NCBI GenBank assembly: GCA_028285415.1
Contig: JANQPF010000023.1
Location: 124,001-188,000, forward strand
Length of the DNA stretch: 64,000 nucleotides
From: Pseudomonadales bacterium
GTDB lineage: Bacteria; Pseudomonadota; Gammaproteobacteria; Pseudomonadales; Azotimanducaceae
Reading direction: 5' to 3'
Shown: positions 8,743-18,005 of the stretch, in pieces
Numbering within the stretch: the first letter of the stretch is position 1
Layout of the letters: the number at the start of each line of letters is the position of its first letter
The notes under the pieces: generated by a model
Told to the model about the DNA's origin: nothing
Database searches by the model: none
The model's input: the letters and a program-made list of their open reading frames with translations, nothing else
Made by a program: the position numbers and the translations under genes

Positions 8743-9499
8743 TCCGCTGCTGATCCTGCTCTGCGGCTGCTCACCCGGAGCTTCGCCGCCGGTCAGCGGT
8801 ATCCCCGAACCGCGCTCGGGCTATCACTTTCAGTCGCAGGACACACAGAACCTGCAGGACGACGATTTTGCCAATCCCGGCATGTTATGGGTCGACGGCG
8901 GGATGGTCCTCTGGACCGAGGCGCCCGAGACAGGGAAACCCGCCTGCGCCGATTGCCACCACGCTGCCGATATGTCGGGCGTCGCCAGTCGCTATCCGGC
9001 ATACGACAAGTCGCTCGACACAGTGCTCAACCTCGAAGCCCGCATCAATCACTGCCGTACCGAACGACAAGGTGAGCCCGCCTACCCCTGGGAGTCAGAG
9101 CCACTTCTGAGTCTGACGGCTTACGTCGCGCACCAGTCACGGGGCGTGCCTGTAGAGGTGGACATCAGCGGTCCAGCCAGACCGTTTTTCGATGCGGGAG
9201 AAACCTACTTCCACGAGCGACGCGGCCAGATGAACCTCGCCTGCGTGCACTGTCACGAACACTACGTCGGACAGATGCTCCGCGGCGACAAGCTGAGTCA
9301 GGGACAGCCGGTTGGCTACCCGATCTACCGGCTGGAGTGGCAAACCCTGGGCTCGCTGCAACGGCGGCTGCGTTTCTGCAACACGGGGGTGCGCGCCGAG
9401 CCGCTGGCGTTCGGCGCACAAACCTGGACGAACGTGGAGCTTTATCTCAAGTGGCGCGCAACGGGTCTCCCTGGAGAAGCTCCCGCCGTGCGCCGTTGA
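8720..9499 (+). CDS. soxA: SoxA-like dihaem cytochrome c (L-cysteine S-thiosulfotransferase subunit)
   Basis: A 259-aa protein starting at a GTG inside soxZ, with a lipoprotein-like signal (LLILLCGCSPG). Both SoxA haem sites are present, CADCH at 76-80 and CVHCH at 175-179. The active-site cysteine is expected at Cys220 (RRLRFCNTG), the position that carries the persulfide in SoxA. The NHCR motif (Cys112) is also conserved. With SoxX it conjugates thiosulfate to SoxY. No soxB or soxCD follows: the next gene lies on the other strand 26 bases away, so this Sox set is incomplete locally. Confidence 0.88.
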   Translation: MSWRSSLSPLLILLCGCSPGASPPVSGIPEPRSGYHFQSQDTQNLQDDDFANPGMLWVDGGMVLWTEAPETGKPACADCHHAADMSGVASRYPAYDKSLDTVLNLEARINHCRTERQGEPAYPWESEPLLSLTAYVAHQSRGVPVEVDISGPARPFFDAGETYFHERRGQMNLACVHCHEHYVGQMLRGDKLSQGQPVGYPIYRLEWQTLGSLQRRLRFCNTGVRAEPLAFGAQTWTNVELYLKWRATGLPGEAPAVRR

Positions 9500-9524
9500 A
9501 TGCCCGGCGACGCCTGAGGAGCCG

Positions 9525-10661
9525 CTAGAATCCCAGCAGACGCGCGTAACGGTCGCGGTGATAGGCGCGATTGCCGAAAATTGCCTCCACGGCGCGCGCT
9601 CGCTTCAAATAGAAGCCTGCGTCGAACTCGTCCGTCATGCCGATACCACCATGAATCTGGATGAGCTGATTGGACATCGTGTGTAGAAACTCCCCTACCC
9701 GACACTTTGCCAGCGACGACATCAGGGCCACATCGTCGGCACCGCGATCAATTGCCTGCAGTGCCGCTTCGTGACAGGAACGCGCAAGCTCCATCGCGGA
9801 GAACAGGTCAGCGGCGCGATGGCCAAGCGCCTGGAAGGAACCAATCACGCGACCGAACTGTTCTCTTGTCTTGAGATACTCCAGCGTCATGTCGAACGCC
9901 TGCGCACCGGTCCCCATCATGTCGGCACAAATCCCCGCACGCGCCCGGTCGAGAACGGCATCCAGGAGCTCACTTCCGGCATCAACTTTGCCTAACACTT
10001 GATCGGCACCAACGGTGACGTCGGCAAAGCTCACGTTGGCGTAGCCTCGGCTGTCGACCATGCTGAGCCTTTCACGTTTCACACCGGCGGCATCCGCCGG
10101 TACAACAAAAAGTGTCAGTCCGGAACTCTCGCCCGCTGAGCCGCTCGTACGCGCCACGACGATCAGCGTTGTCGCCGCCATGCCTTCGAGCACGAAGGTT
10201 TTGCTGCCGTTCAGCACGTATCCGCCATCGGCACTACTTGCTGCAAGCGCCGTGTTTTCCGGTGCATGGCGGGGTCCTTCTTCCAACGCAAGCGTCAGAA
10301 TCTGTGAACCGTCGACCACGCCTGGCAGAAGGGCCTGTTGCTGACTTTCATTGCCACCCAGAAGCAGCGCGGTTGCTCCGACGTACGCTGATGCAAAGAG
10401 CGGTGATGCCGTCAGCTGCCGACCGAGTTCCTCGAGCACCACACCAAAAGTGAGATAGCCGAGGTCGGAGCCACCGTAAGCTTCGGGGATCAGAATCCCG
10501 GTCCAGCCCATCTCGACGATGGACGCCCAGGTGGTGTCGACATAGGCGGTCTCAACGCCGCTGTCCCGCATTTCGCGGAATTTCAGCACCGGCGCCTGCT
10601 CGCTGGCCCAGGCGCTTGCCTGGTCTTTCAGCATGTTTTGTTCTTCGGTTAATGCTGCCAT
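9525..10661 (-). CDS. Acyl-CoA dehydrogenase family protein (second subunit type)
   Basis: A 378-aa FAD-dependent acyl-CoA dehydrogenase. Landmarks: IPEAYGGSDLGYLTFGVV, the long C-terminal helices with YLKTREQFGRVIGSFQALGHRAAD, and IHGGIGMTDEFDAGFYLKRA near the end. I placed the start at the ATG at 10661 rather than at the longer in-frame extension, because it lies 5 bases after the upstream dehydrogenase stop. The C-terminus has the HGGIGMTDE form, whereas the partner gene at 10667 has the YGGSFEIQKN form. Adjacent unlike dehydrogenases of this kind form alpha2-beta2 enzymes in actinobacterial steroid side-chain beta-oxidation, which is the best guess for this pair. Confidence 0.9.
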   Translation of the reverse strand: MAALTEEQNMLKDQASAWASEQAPVLKFREMRDSGVETAYVDTTWASIVEMGWTGILIPEAYGGSDLGYLTFGVVLEELGRQLTASPLFASAYVGATALLLGGNESQQQALLPGVVDGSQILTLALEEGPRHAPENTALAASSADGGYVLNGSKTFVLEGMAATTLIVVARTSGSAGESSGLTLFVVPADAAGVKRERLSMVDSRGYANVSFADVTVGADQVLGKVDAGSELLDAVLDRARAGICADMMGTGAQAFDMTLEYLKTREQFGRVIGSFQALGHRAADLFSAMELARSCHEAALQAIDRGADDVALMSSLAKCRVGEFLHTMSNQLIQIHGGIGMTDEFDAGFYLKRARAVEAIFGNRAYHRDRYARLLGF

Positions 10662-10666
10662 GTCTA

Positions 10667-11872
10667 CTAACCCTTCTGCGTGGTCTCGGGCAGGCCGAGG
10701 ATGTTTTTCGAAATAATGTTCTTCTGGATCTCGAACGAACCGCCATAAATGGAAATCGCCTTGCCGGACAGCCATTCACGGACGCTCGCGAGTTCTTCCG
10801 ACGTGAACTGATCTCCTTCCCAGCCGAGGCCCTGACTGCCCATGAGCTCAACCAGCAGCTCGGACTTCGTCTGCGCCACGTTGGTCGCCGAGTTCTTCAA
10901 TATGGAGGCTGCCGCACTCACCTTCACCTGCCCCTTCGCCTCAGCAACGATGCGGGCCGCGGTGAGACCATGCGCCTGGGCGTCCATGAGATGGTTCGCG
11001 AGACGCACTCTGAGATCCGGATCGGCCAGGCGCCCGTCGTCATCCGTGCCGACGTAAGCCTTGGCAATATCCTCCAGGCCCGGCGCTTTTGCGCCGCCGC
11101 TCGAACCGCGGGCCTGGGTCTGACTCTGACGCTCGTGCTGCAGGAGTCGCTTGACCACGCTCCAGCCGTCGTTGAGGTCCCCGAGCAGGTCGCTCTTCTC
11201 TGCAACCGCGTCATCGAAGAACGTCTCGCAGAACGGCGACGCGCCCGCGATCAACTGGATCGGTTTGGTAGAGACACCATCCTGATCCATGGGCAGCATG
11301 ACAAAGCTGATGCCGTCGCGCTTGGCTGCATTCCCGTCCGTGCGCACCAGCGCACCGCACCACTGCGAAATGTCGGCACCCGAGGTCCAGATTTTCTGAC
11401 CGTTGATGACAAACGTATCGCCATTGTCTTCCGCCTTGGTGCTCAAGCTGGCAAGGTCCGATCCGGCGTTCGGCTCAGACAAACCCAGACACCAGCGAAT
11501 CTCGCCACTCGCAATGCCGGGCAGATGCCGTGCTTTCTGATCATCCGTGCCATATTCCAGCACGGTAGGCCCCACCATAGTGATGCCCATGCCGGTGATC
11601 ATCGGGATGTGATTGAACGCACCCGCCTTGCCGATTTCCTGACCGACCACTTTGGCTTCGGGATCGCTCAATCCGGCACCGCCGTATTCCTTGGGCCAGG
11701 TCGGCGCCCCCCAGCCTTTTTCCGCCAGGCGCTGGCGCCAGACTTCGAGATCCGCTTCCTTTGCGGGATCACTTTCGCCTTCAAAACCGAACTTCATACC
11801 CTGCAGCGAAGGCGGGAAGTTATCGCTGACCCAGGCGGCGGCCTCAGCCCGCAACGCGTCTAAATCACTCAT
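10667..11872 (-). CDS. Acyl-CoA dehydrogenase family protein (first subunit type)
   Basis: A 401-aa acyl-CoA dehydrogenase. Motifs: EYGGAGLSD, LGLSEPNAGSDLASLSTKA (FAD/substrate loop), INGQKIWTSGAD, and the C-terminal YGGSFEIQKNIISKNILGLPE. The ATG at 11872 is preferred over a TTG two codons upstream. It is first of a two-gene operon with the dehydrogenase at 9525 (5-base gap). It is closely related to the stand-alone enzyme at 23708, sharing EPGAGSDLASLSTKA-like and NIIAKRVLGLP-like segments. It should introduce a 2,3 double bond into an acyl-CoA; chain type is unknown. Confidence 0.92.
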   Translation of the reverse strand: MSDLDALRAEAAAWVSDNFPPSLQGMKFGFEGESDPAKEADLEVWRQRLAEKGWGAPTWPKEYGGAGLSDPEAKVVGQEIGKAGAFNHIPMITGMGITMVGPTVLEYGTDDQKARHLPGIASGEIRWCLGLSEPNAGSDLASLSTKAEDNGDTFVINGQKIWTSGADISQWCGALVRTDGNAAKRDGISFVMLPMDQDGVSTKPIQLIAGASPFCETFFDDAVAEKSDLLGDLNDGWSVVKRLLQHERQSQTQARGSSGGAKAPGLEDIAKAYVGTDDDGRLADPDLRVRLANHLMDAQAHGLTAARIVAEAKGQVKVSAAASILKNSATNVAQTKSELLVELMGSQGLGWEGDQFTSEELASVREWLSGKAISIYGGSFEIQKNIISKNILGLPETTQKG

Positions 11873-11909
11873 GTGCAACTCTGTCTATCTTCTTGAACCG
11901 AGCCCGCCA

Positions 11910-12689
11910 TTATACACCACGCATGGCAGCGAGCTTCTTCTGGTAGCCGGTTTGTATGACATCAACGGCCACGAGGACTGCAATGGAGAAGTAAAACGTG
12001 GTTTTAGCCATGGGCTCGACCGCAAAGCCAAAGAGCTTCAAATGCGCAATGTGTCCCCCTTCCCCGAGCAGCACAATGCCGACAATGAGCAGAATGAAAA
12101 GTCCCAACACTTCGTATTTCCGGTTCTTTTGCAGAAATTCGGACACGCGATCGGCCAGGAGCAGCATGGCAAGACCCGAACCCACAATCGCAATCGCCAG
12201 CACGACGAACACGTCTGTGATGGCAAGCGCCGAGAGAATGGAATCGAACGAAAAGATGAGATTCATGAAGACAATGAGCGCGATCACCTGCCCCACGCTC
12301 TTCTTGGCTTTGTCCGCTCCCTCATTCTGCAGATCCTCCACCGCAAGCATGTGGGTAATCTCCTTGACCGCGGTGTACATGATGAAGACCCCACCAAACA
12401 GAAACACAATGGTCGAAAAGTTGAAGCTGCCTTCGATGACCCCTGTCCAATGAATGCTGAAGAACGGCTCGGTCAGCACCTCGATGAGCTTGACCATGAC
12501 GTATAGAAGGACAATGCGCAGCGCAATGGCGATGAGGATTCCGTTGCGGCGCACTGCCGCCTGCTTTGCAACGGGCGCCCGCTTGGACTCAATGGATATG
12601 TAGAGCAGATTATCGAAACCGAGCACTGCCTGTAGGAAGAGCAGCACGCCGAGATTCGCCAGATTCTCGATTGTCAGGAGTTCAGCCAC
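11910..12689 (-). CDS. TerC family integral membrane protein
   Basis: A 259-aa protein of the TerC/YkoY family with about seven hydrophobic segments. Conserved acidic residues sit in membrane segments: LGFDNLLYIS (about residues 23-32) and LIFSFDSILSAL in the second half. TerC proteins are linked to metal (notably manganese) export and tellurite resistance. Translation starts at a GTG with AAAGGAA about 9 bases upstream. It stands alone on this strand, 37 bases before the acyl-CoA dehydrogenase start. I looked for a manganese riboswitch in the leader and could not recognise one. Confidence 0.88.
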   Translation of the reverse strand: MAELLTIENLANLGVLLFLQAVLGFDNLLYISIESKRAPVAKQAAVRRNGILIAIALRIVLLYVMVKLIEVLTEPFFSIHWTGVIEGSFNFSTIVFLFGGVFIMYTAVKEITHMLAVEDLQNEGADKAKKSVGQVIALIVFMNLIFSFDSILSALAITDVFVVLAIAIVGSGLAMLLLADRVSEFLQKNRKYEVLGLFILLIVGIVLLGEGGHIAHLKLFGFAVEPMAKTTFYFSIAVLVAVDVIQTGYQKKLAAMRGV

Positions 12690-12764
12690 GTGGATGTTTC
12701 CTTTATTTGTTGTTGTTTATTCGGCCGATTCTGGCAGGCCATGCGACCGAGCGTAAGGACCGCG

Positions 12765-12782
12765 ATGCGGCTCCAGCCGCAT
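12765..12782. repeat. Perfect 8-bp inverted repeat in the terC leader
   Basis: Arms ATGCGGCT and AGCCGCAT are separated by CC, giving a 6-7 bp hairpin with a tetraloop or hexaloop. It lies between the terC start (minus strand) and the small gene at 12883 (plus strand). In the terC transcript it would fall about 75 bases before the start codon. There is no good U-tract, so a terminator is unlikely. It may be a leader structure or a protein-binding dyad. Confidence 0.4.
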
Positions 12783-12882
12783 TTCGACTGTGTTGTGAGT
12801 GGAATCCAGAATGTGACGCAGTTGGCAGATTCTTTAGAACTGGTTCATAGACTAATACTCACGGTCAAACAGGGATCGAGTG

Positions 12883-13257
12883 ATGACACATTCAACACTG
12901 GCAAACCGGTTCGCCGGCCGCCTCTACACGGACGAAGGCCGCCTGCATCTCGTACTCGACGTAGACCTCGATAACGAGGTCGGACGCGTCAGCTGTCAAA
13001 TCGACGGCGAGCGTCAAATCGTCGACGTACCGCTGGACCATATCGGCGCTCATCTGGCGCTTGGTGGCGAGCTCAAACTGGATAGCCTCAACAACAAAAA
13101 GCAGTCACGAACCGTCGAGAAACCCGACGGCTGGTACTTCTCCACGCGGGAGGGCCTGAAAGGACCCTATCCGACGGATCAGGCTGCAAACGACGCGCTG
13201 AACGAGCACATTCTGACCTTCCAGGGTACTTCCCAGGAACGCGTTGCTTCGATGTAA
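12883..13257 (+). CDS. Small conserved protein, DUF6316-like
   Basis: A 124-aa acidic soluble protein. The C-terminal segment GWYFSTREGLKGPYPT resembles the WYF-TREG-GPF core of DUF6316 proteins found in gammaproteobacteria; this is from memory and only moderately certain. No signal peptide or membrane segment is visible. Start is the ATG at 12883, one codon after an in-frame GTG. A TTGGCA / TAGACT pair at 12822-12853 could be its promoter but the 20-base spacing is poor. It ends 3 bases before the convergent amidohydrolase gene. Function unknown. Confidence 0.65.
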   Translation: MTHSTLANRFAGRLYTDEGRLHLVLDVDLDNEVGRVSCQIDGERQIVDVPLDHIGAHLALGGELKLDSLNNKKQSRTVEKPDGWYFSTREGLKGPYPTDQAANDALNEHILTFQGTSQERVASM

Positions 13258-13259
13258 CG

Positions 13260-14552
13260 TCAGGGGCGCTTGAAAACAGCGCCACCTTTCATGACGAAGT
13301 GAACCCGCCCGAAGGCTTGCGTATCAGTCAGCGGGTTGCCGTCTGTGGCAATGATGTCGGCCAGCTTGCCAGGCTCGATTGAGCCGAGCTCTGCCGTCTG
13401 GCCCAGGAGATCAGCAGCACTCACGGTGGCGCTGACGATGGCTTCCATGGCAGGCATGCCGGCTTCCACCATGTAAAGAAACTCTTTCCAGTTGTCGCCG
13501 TGCGGCGAAACCCCCGTATCGGTACCAAACGCAATCGGTACGCCGGCTTTATAGGCACGGGCAAACGTTGCCTGGATGAGGGGACCAATGGCAGCCGCTT
13601 TGGGGCGCACCAGTTCCGAAAAGTACCCCGGCACCTGAGCTTTTTCGGCAACGAACCTGCCGGCCACTATGGTCGGAACATAGTAGGTGCCTCTGCGTTT
13701 CATGAGACGCATGACCTCGTCGCTCATGTAGGTGCCGTGCTCAATGGAATCCACGCCACCGAGCACGGCGCGCTTCATGCCCTCCGTGCCGTGTGCATGC
13801 GCGGCCACCTTGAAACCATAGTCTCTGGCCGCCGTCACGATGGCCTCGATCTCCGCGACCGTAAACTGCGGATTCTGCCCGCTGCGCGCCTGACTCAGCA
13901 CACCGCCGGTCGCCGTGATTTTGATGAGGTCCGACTTTTCCTTATAGCGCGCACGGACCCCTTTGTAGGCATCCGTCACGCTGTTGATGACACCATCGAT
14001 TGGCCCCGGATCTTTTGCCAGCGCACGATTTCTACCGTTGCTCGAGTCCGCATGCCCCCCGGTTGTGGCAATCGACTTTCCTGCCGTGAATATCCGTGGT
14101 CCGACCACCCAGCCTTCGGCGATGGCGTCCCTGAGCGACTGTGCAAGACTATGGCCAGTGCCCAGGTCGCGCACGGTCGTGAAGCCGACCATGAGCGTTC
14201 GCTCTGCGTACGCCACTGAACGAAACGCGAAGTCGGCTGGATCTTTCGTGAAGGCTTCAACCTGACGTCGCGGGCTTTGCTCACTGGCAATGTGCACGTG
14301 CATGTCGATCCAACCCGGCATGACCGTGGCGTCGCTGAGGTCGATGAGCTCATCACCGGCCCCGGGCGCAACATAGCGGGGCTCAATCCCGGCTATCCGA
14401 TCTTCCTCGACGATGATGGTCTGCGCTTCGAGCACCTCAGCCGCATTGACGTCGACCAGGCGCCCTGCATGGATGTAAGTGGCGGCCTCCAGCGTACCGA
14501 CAAACAGCACGGCAGACAGGAAGGCAACGGTTTGCGCAGGTTTTGCGAACAT
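13260..14552 (-). CDS. Exported metal-dependent amidohydrolase (imidazolonepropionase/prolidase-like)
   Basis: A 430-aa amidohydrolase-superfamily enzyme with a Sec signal (about residues 1-23, ending LEA). Metal-site motifs appear in order: MHVHI (HxH), IKITATGGV (carboxylated Lys), AAHAHG, SIEHGTY and FGTDTGV (Asp). The C-terminal composite beta-sandwich ends with [14 protein letters not shown]. This subgroup hydrolyses cyclic amides, dipeptides or lactone-like substrates. The signal peptide puts it in the periplasm. It follows the carotenoid oxygenase gene on the same strand with a 26-base gap, so the two may be co-transcribed. Confidence 0.88.
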   Translation of the reverse strand: MFAKPAQTVAFLSAVLFVGTLEAATYIHAGRLVDVNAAEVLEAQTIIVEEDRIAGIEPRYVAPGAGDELIDLSDATVMPGWIDMHVHIASEQSPRRQVEAFTKDPADFAFRSVAYAERTLMVGFTTVRDLGTGHSLAQSLRDAIAEGWVVGPRIFTAGKSIATTGGHADSSNGRNRALAKDPGPIDGVINSVTDAYKGVRARYKEKSDLIKITATGGVLSQARSGQNPQFTVAEIEAIVTAARDYGFKVAAHAHGTEGMKRAVLGGVDSIEHGTYMSDEVMRLMKRRGTYYVPTIVAGRFVAEKAQVPGYFSELVRPKAAAIGPLIQATFARAYKAGVPIAFGTDTGVSPHGDNWKEFLYMVEAGMPAMEAIVSATVSAADLLGQTAELGSIEPGKLADIIATDGNPLTDTQAFGRVHFVMKGGAVFKRP

Positions 14553-14578
14553 GGCTACTCCCCTGGTGTCAGTCAGCG

Positions 14579-15952
14579 TCAGGCGTCGGCAATCCAGCTG
14601 CCATGAAATCCGTACGGCACTCGAACAGGCAGACGCACGCTCGCCAGCTGCACCATGGCCTGCGCGTCGAGCACCACAAACTCACTCACGTCTTTGTTCG
14701 GGTCGTACACCCAGGACATGAGGAAGCCATCGTCTTCGGCCGTGGCGCCTTCGCGTGGCACGAACACTGCCTCACCACTGCTGCGGCCACGCAGGTCGTG
14801 GACCATGGATTCACCAGTTTTGAGATCATGCTTGAGGATCTGCGGGAAGGTCGGTCCGTCGACGGTGACGGCGTAGCCATACCGATAAGGCTTGCTTTCG
14901 AGCGACGGGTGGGCGCGCGGAAATTCCTGCGCGCGATCGTCCACGCGATCCACGGAAACGGTGCGGCGCTTGGGATCCAGTACCCAGCGATCGAGCGTCA
15001 ATTCGACGTTACCGGCAAACGGGCCGTTGAAGTTACCGTCGAACATGCGATCGTAGCGGCACAGATCCACGCTGATCTTTCCGTCCTCAGTTTCGTATGC
15101 GTTCATCGGGTGAAATACGTAGCAAAGCGGCACGTCGATCCAGACCACGTCCGCCGCACCGCCGTTACGCGGCAGCAGACCAACGCGCGCGCCGTAATCC
15201 GGGTTCCACTGCATCGGGAAGCGGTAGCCCTGCTGGGCAAGCTGCGGATTGGCGGTGACCGGCAGGTCGTAGACCAGCACCCAGTTCCTGGTAATACTGG
15301 TGTCGTGGACCATGACCGGGCCTGCCACCGGAATGTCGACGACCTTGTCGACAACGCCGCCGGCGGTCACGCGCACGTACTGCACTTGAAACGGCGGCGG
15401 TCCCGGATTGTAGGTCATCACATGCAGATCACCGGTATCGGGATCGCGTTTGGGATGCGCACTGAAAGCGCCCGGGAGCGTGCCTTCGAAGTCGTAAAAC
15501 CCGACGGTTTCCAGATCCTCAGTCAGGTGGACCGGTTTGCCACCGGCCTCGACAATCGCCAGCGTCTTACCCGCATGACCGATCACGTGCGTGTTCGCGC
15601 CGCCTTTGACGTAGCGATTGCGATACCACGACACGCGACCTTCTTCGATCCTGATGCCGTGCACCATCCCGTCACCAATGAACCAGTGATGCCCTGCATC
15701 GGTTGGTGAGGACGGGTTGGGGCCGTTCCTGACATAACGCCCGATCAACTCTTTGGGTAACTCCCCCGTCACTTTGAGATCCACAACCGAAGATTCGACG
15801 GCAACCGGTCCGAAGTTGCCACTGACATAAGCATCAGCGCTCGCGGATTCTCCCCAGTTGCCAAGGTTTGCGGTTGCCCGTGCAAGCGGTGATAGAAGCG
15901 GTAAAGAGGCGGCGGCACCCATGGCGGCACCCAGAAAGCGGCGACGTTGCAT
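14579..15952 (-). CDS. Tat-exported carotenoid oxygenase family protein
   Basis: A 457-aa seven-bladed propeller enzyme of the carotenoid cleavage/lignostilbene dioxygenase family. The four iron-ligating histidines are visible in [24 protein letters not shown] and the C-terminal PYGFHGSW. The N-terminus [19 protein letters not shown] is a Tat-like signal, unusual for a family that is often cytoplasmic. I chose the ATG at 15952, which has GGGAG just upstream, over a longer in-frame start at 16003. Substrates of the family are conjugated polyenes, stilbenes or phenylpropenoids. It is divergent from the MFS carrier at 16095. Confidence 0.9.
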   Translation of the reverse strand: MQRRRFLGAAMGAAASLPLLSPLARATANLGNWGESASADAYVSGNFGPVAVESSVVDLKVTGELPKELIGRYVRNGPNPSSPTDAGHHWFIGDGMVHGIRIEEGRVSWYRNRYVKGGANTHVIGHAGKTLAIVEAGGKPVHLTEDLETVGFYDFEGTLPGAFSAHPKRDPDTGDLHVMTYNPGPPPFQVQYVRVTAGGVVDKVVDIPVAGPVMVHDTSITRNWVLVYDLPVTANPQLAQQGYRFPMQWNPDYGARVGLLPRNGGAADVVWIDVPLCYVFHPMNAYETEDGKISVDLCRYDRMFDGNFNGPFAGNVELTLDRWVLDPKRRTVSVDRVDDRAQEFPRAHPSLESKPYRYGYAVTVDGPTFPQILKHDLKTGESMVHDLRGRSSGEAVFVPREGATAEDDGFLMSWVYDPNKDVSEFVVLDAQAMVQLASVRLPVRVPYGFHGSWIADA

Positions 15953-16094
15953 ACTGTCTCCCTCAGCATTGACTGTCCGTCCCAGTATGCTCGCAACCCG
16001 CAAGGCTTGCTACCGCCAGCCCGACACCAAAAAATTTTGAAGCACGTTTCACTTTTGAGGCAGAATGCCTGAATGACGGACGCAAGAATCGCCC

Positions 16095-17435
16095 ATGCCC
16101 GGTGAGCCACTGAGCAAACGCAGGCTCCTGACCTACAGCGCGGCGGAGCTGCCGATGTCGATGATCCTGACCCCAGTCACGCTCTTTCTGCCGGCTTTCT
16201 ACACCCAGGATCTGGGTCTCGGCATGGCTGCCGTCGGCTTTTTACTCATGCTCTCGAGGCTCTGGGACGTCGTGACGGACCCGGTCATCGGCTATCTGAG
16301 CGATCGCACCCACACCCGCATCGGCAGGCGCAAACCGTGGATCATTGCCGCCGTGCCGATCGCCATGATCAGCATCTATCAGCTCTTCTATCCGCCGGAG
16401 GGTGTCGGTGAACTACATCTCCTCGGCTGGATCATGCTGCTCTGGCTCGGCTGGACGCTGTTCAACATCCCCTACTTCGCCTGGGGCGCAGAGCTCTCCC
16501 AGGACTATACGGAACGGACCCGTATCACCGGATGGCGGACGATTGCCGGCCTCTGCGGGACGCTGCTTGCCATTGGGATCCCAGCAGGCAGTCAGGCCGT
16601 GTTCGGATGGGGAGGACGCAGCAGCGAAATGGTCACCATCATTGGAGCCGCGGCGCTGGTGCTGCTGCCCCTGCTGATCCTGCCCGCAACCGCGCTCGTT
16701 CCCGAACGCCGTGACTTCGTTCCCGCCCAGATCAAAATCTGGGCGGGCCTCAAGATCATGTGGCAGAACGGACCTTTCCGGCGTCTGCTGTTTGCCTTCG
16801 TGTTCAGCTCCACCGCGGTGGCGCTGGGGGCGCCGCTCTTCGTCATTTTCATCACCCACGTCATCGTCGATCCGACGGCCGCGTCGCTGGTGGTCCTCGG
16901 CTACTACATCGGTAACCTGCTGGGCGTACCGCTCTGGGTATGGCTCTCGCACAAGACGGACAAACACATCACCTGGCTCTGCTCTATTTCCCTCATGGCG
17001 TTCATGTTCCCGCAGTTCATGTGGCTCGGCGAAGGTGATCTCTTCTGGGCGGCAAGCATTCTCTTCATCCTCGGCATCGGCGGCGGGAATTTGAACGTGG
17101 TGCCCACCTCCATGAAAGCCGATGTCATCGACCTGGATACGCTCGAAAGCGGCGCTGATCGGGCCGGGCTCTTCTTTGCCGCCTGGTCGACGGCCACCAA
17201 GCTCGTCATGGCGTTCGGCGTAGGCATTTCGCTGCCGGTGCTTGCTTACCTCGGATTCAATCCGAGCGTGACAAACGGACCCGACGAGCTCTTTGCGCTA
17301 CGAGCGTGGTACGCGTTTTCACCCGTACCGTTTTATCTCTTGTCAGCAATCCTCATCATCCGCTACCCCATCACCCGCAAGCGTCATCAGGAAATGCGCG
17401 CGGCCCTCGAAGCTCGGGCCGCTGCAGCAACTTGA
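16095..17435 (+). CDS. MFS transporter, GPH (glycoside-pentoside-hexuronide) cation symporter family
   Basis: A 446-aa inner-membrane carrier with about twelve hydrophobic segments. The family hallmark LWDVVTDPVIGYLSDRT (about residues 56-72), followed by RIGRRKPWI, matches MelB-type symporters; the two Asp of VVTDPVIGYLSD are the cation/substrate residues. GPH members import sugars but also other organic solutes. It precedes an NTF2-like gene by 27 bases and a Rieske oxygenase, suggesting uptake of the Rieske substrate. The upstream region shares CACGTTTCACT with the Rieske promoter. Confidence 0.88.
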   Translation: MPGEPLSKRRLLTYSAAELPMSMILTPVTLFLPAFYTQDLGLGMAAVGFLLMLSRLWDVVTDPVIGYLSDRTHTRIGRRKPWIIAAVPIAMISIYQLFYPPEGVGELHLLGWIMLLWLGWTLFNIPYFAWGAELSQDYTERTRITGWRTIAGLCGTLLAIGIPAGSQAVFGWGGRSSEMVTIIGAAALVLLPLLILPATALVPERRDFVPAQIKIWAGLKIMWQNGPFRRLLFAFVFSSTAVALGAPLFVIFITHVIVDPTAASLVVLGYYIGNLLGVPLWVWLSHKTDKHITWLCSISLMAFMFPQFMWLGEGDLFWAASILFILGIGGGNLNVVPTSMKADVIDLDTLESGADRAGLFFAAWSTATKLVMAFGVGISLPVLAYLGFNPSVTNGPDELFALRAWYAFSPVPFYLLSAILIIRYPITRKRHQEMRAALEARAAAAT

Positions 17436-17462
17436 GAGCAGAAATATCAAAGGGAGAACTGC

Positions 17463-17939
17463 ATGATTGATCTCGACATGGCCGCCAACGACAACGAACG
17501 CCTCGCGCTCTCCATCTTCAAAGCCATGGAGGACGGTAACCTCATGGAGCAGATGGCGGCGCTTTGCACCGACGATTTTGTCTGGGCAAACAGCGGGCTG
17601 CCGACGCTATCCGGACAGGCAGCCGTTCGCGACCTGATGGCACGCGGCGGCTTTCGCAACGAAATTCCGATCTTAATAAACCAGACACACTTCAGCGCAG
17701 ACGTGCTCTACATGGCAAGCGCCGACAACGTGGTGTTCACGGAACGCGTTGATCACCACTGGGCGGCTGACGGGCGCGATCTCATGACGCCGCACATCGC
17801 CGGCGTCATCGAGATCAGGAACGGCAGAATTTCCGCCCTCCGGGATTTCTACGACATCGCCTGCTATGGCCAGGAACCCACTGATGTCCAGCCGGAGTTT
17901 ACGCTGGAGGCCTTCCGGGCGAGGCTGTCCGACGCCTGA
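17463..17939 (+). CDS. NTF2-like (SnoaL-type) protein
   Basis: A 158-aa cone-shaped alpha+beta barrel protein: an N-terminal helix LSIFKAMEDGNLMEQMAAL, then the pattern DDFVWANSGLPTLSGQAAVRDLM, ending with IEIRNGRISALRDFYDI. The fold occurs in isomerases, dehydratases and small hydrolases. A good ribosome site AAGGGAGA precedes the ATG. It lies between the GPH carrier and the Rieske oxygenase. Two other NTF2-like genes in the window (39722, 53562) also neighbour oxygenases, suggesting that these proteins process oxygenated products. The reaction is unknown. Confidence 0.82.
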   Translation: MIDLDMAANDNERLALSIFKAMEDGNLMEQMAALCTDDFVWANSGLPTLSGQAAVRDLMARGGFRNEIPILINQTHFSADVLYMASADNVVFTERVDHHWAADGRDLMTPHIAGVIEIRNGRISALRDFYDIACYGQEPTDVQPEFTLEAFRARLSDA

Positions 17940-18005
17940 AGCCTTCATTTTTAGCACACGTTTCACTCTGCTAACATCGACGCTTTCGAATCTGGGAGGA
18001 ATGAA

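Noticed and set aside
10616-11863. 415-codon plus-strand frame opposite the acyl-CoA dehydrogenases
   Set aside because: It spans two genuine genes in antisense and shows no recognisable motif.
12690-12882. Manganese (yybP-ykoY type) riboswitch in the terC leader
   Set aside because: The region has one short inverted repeat, but I could not recognise the conserved junction sequences of that riboswitch.
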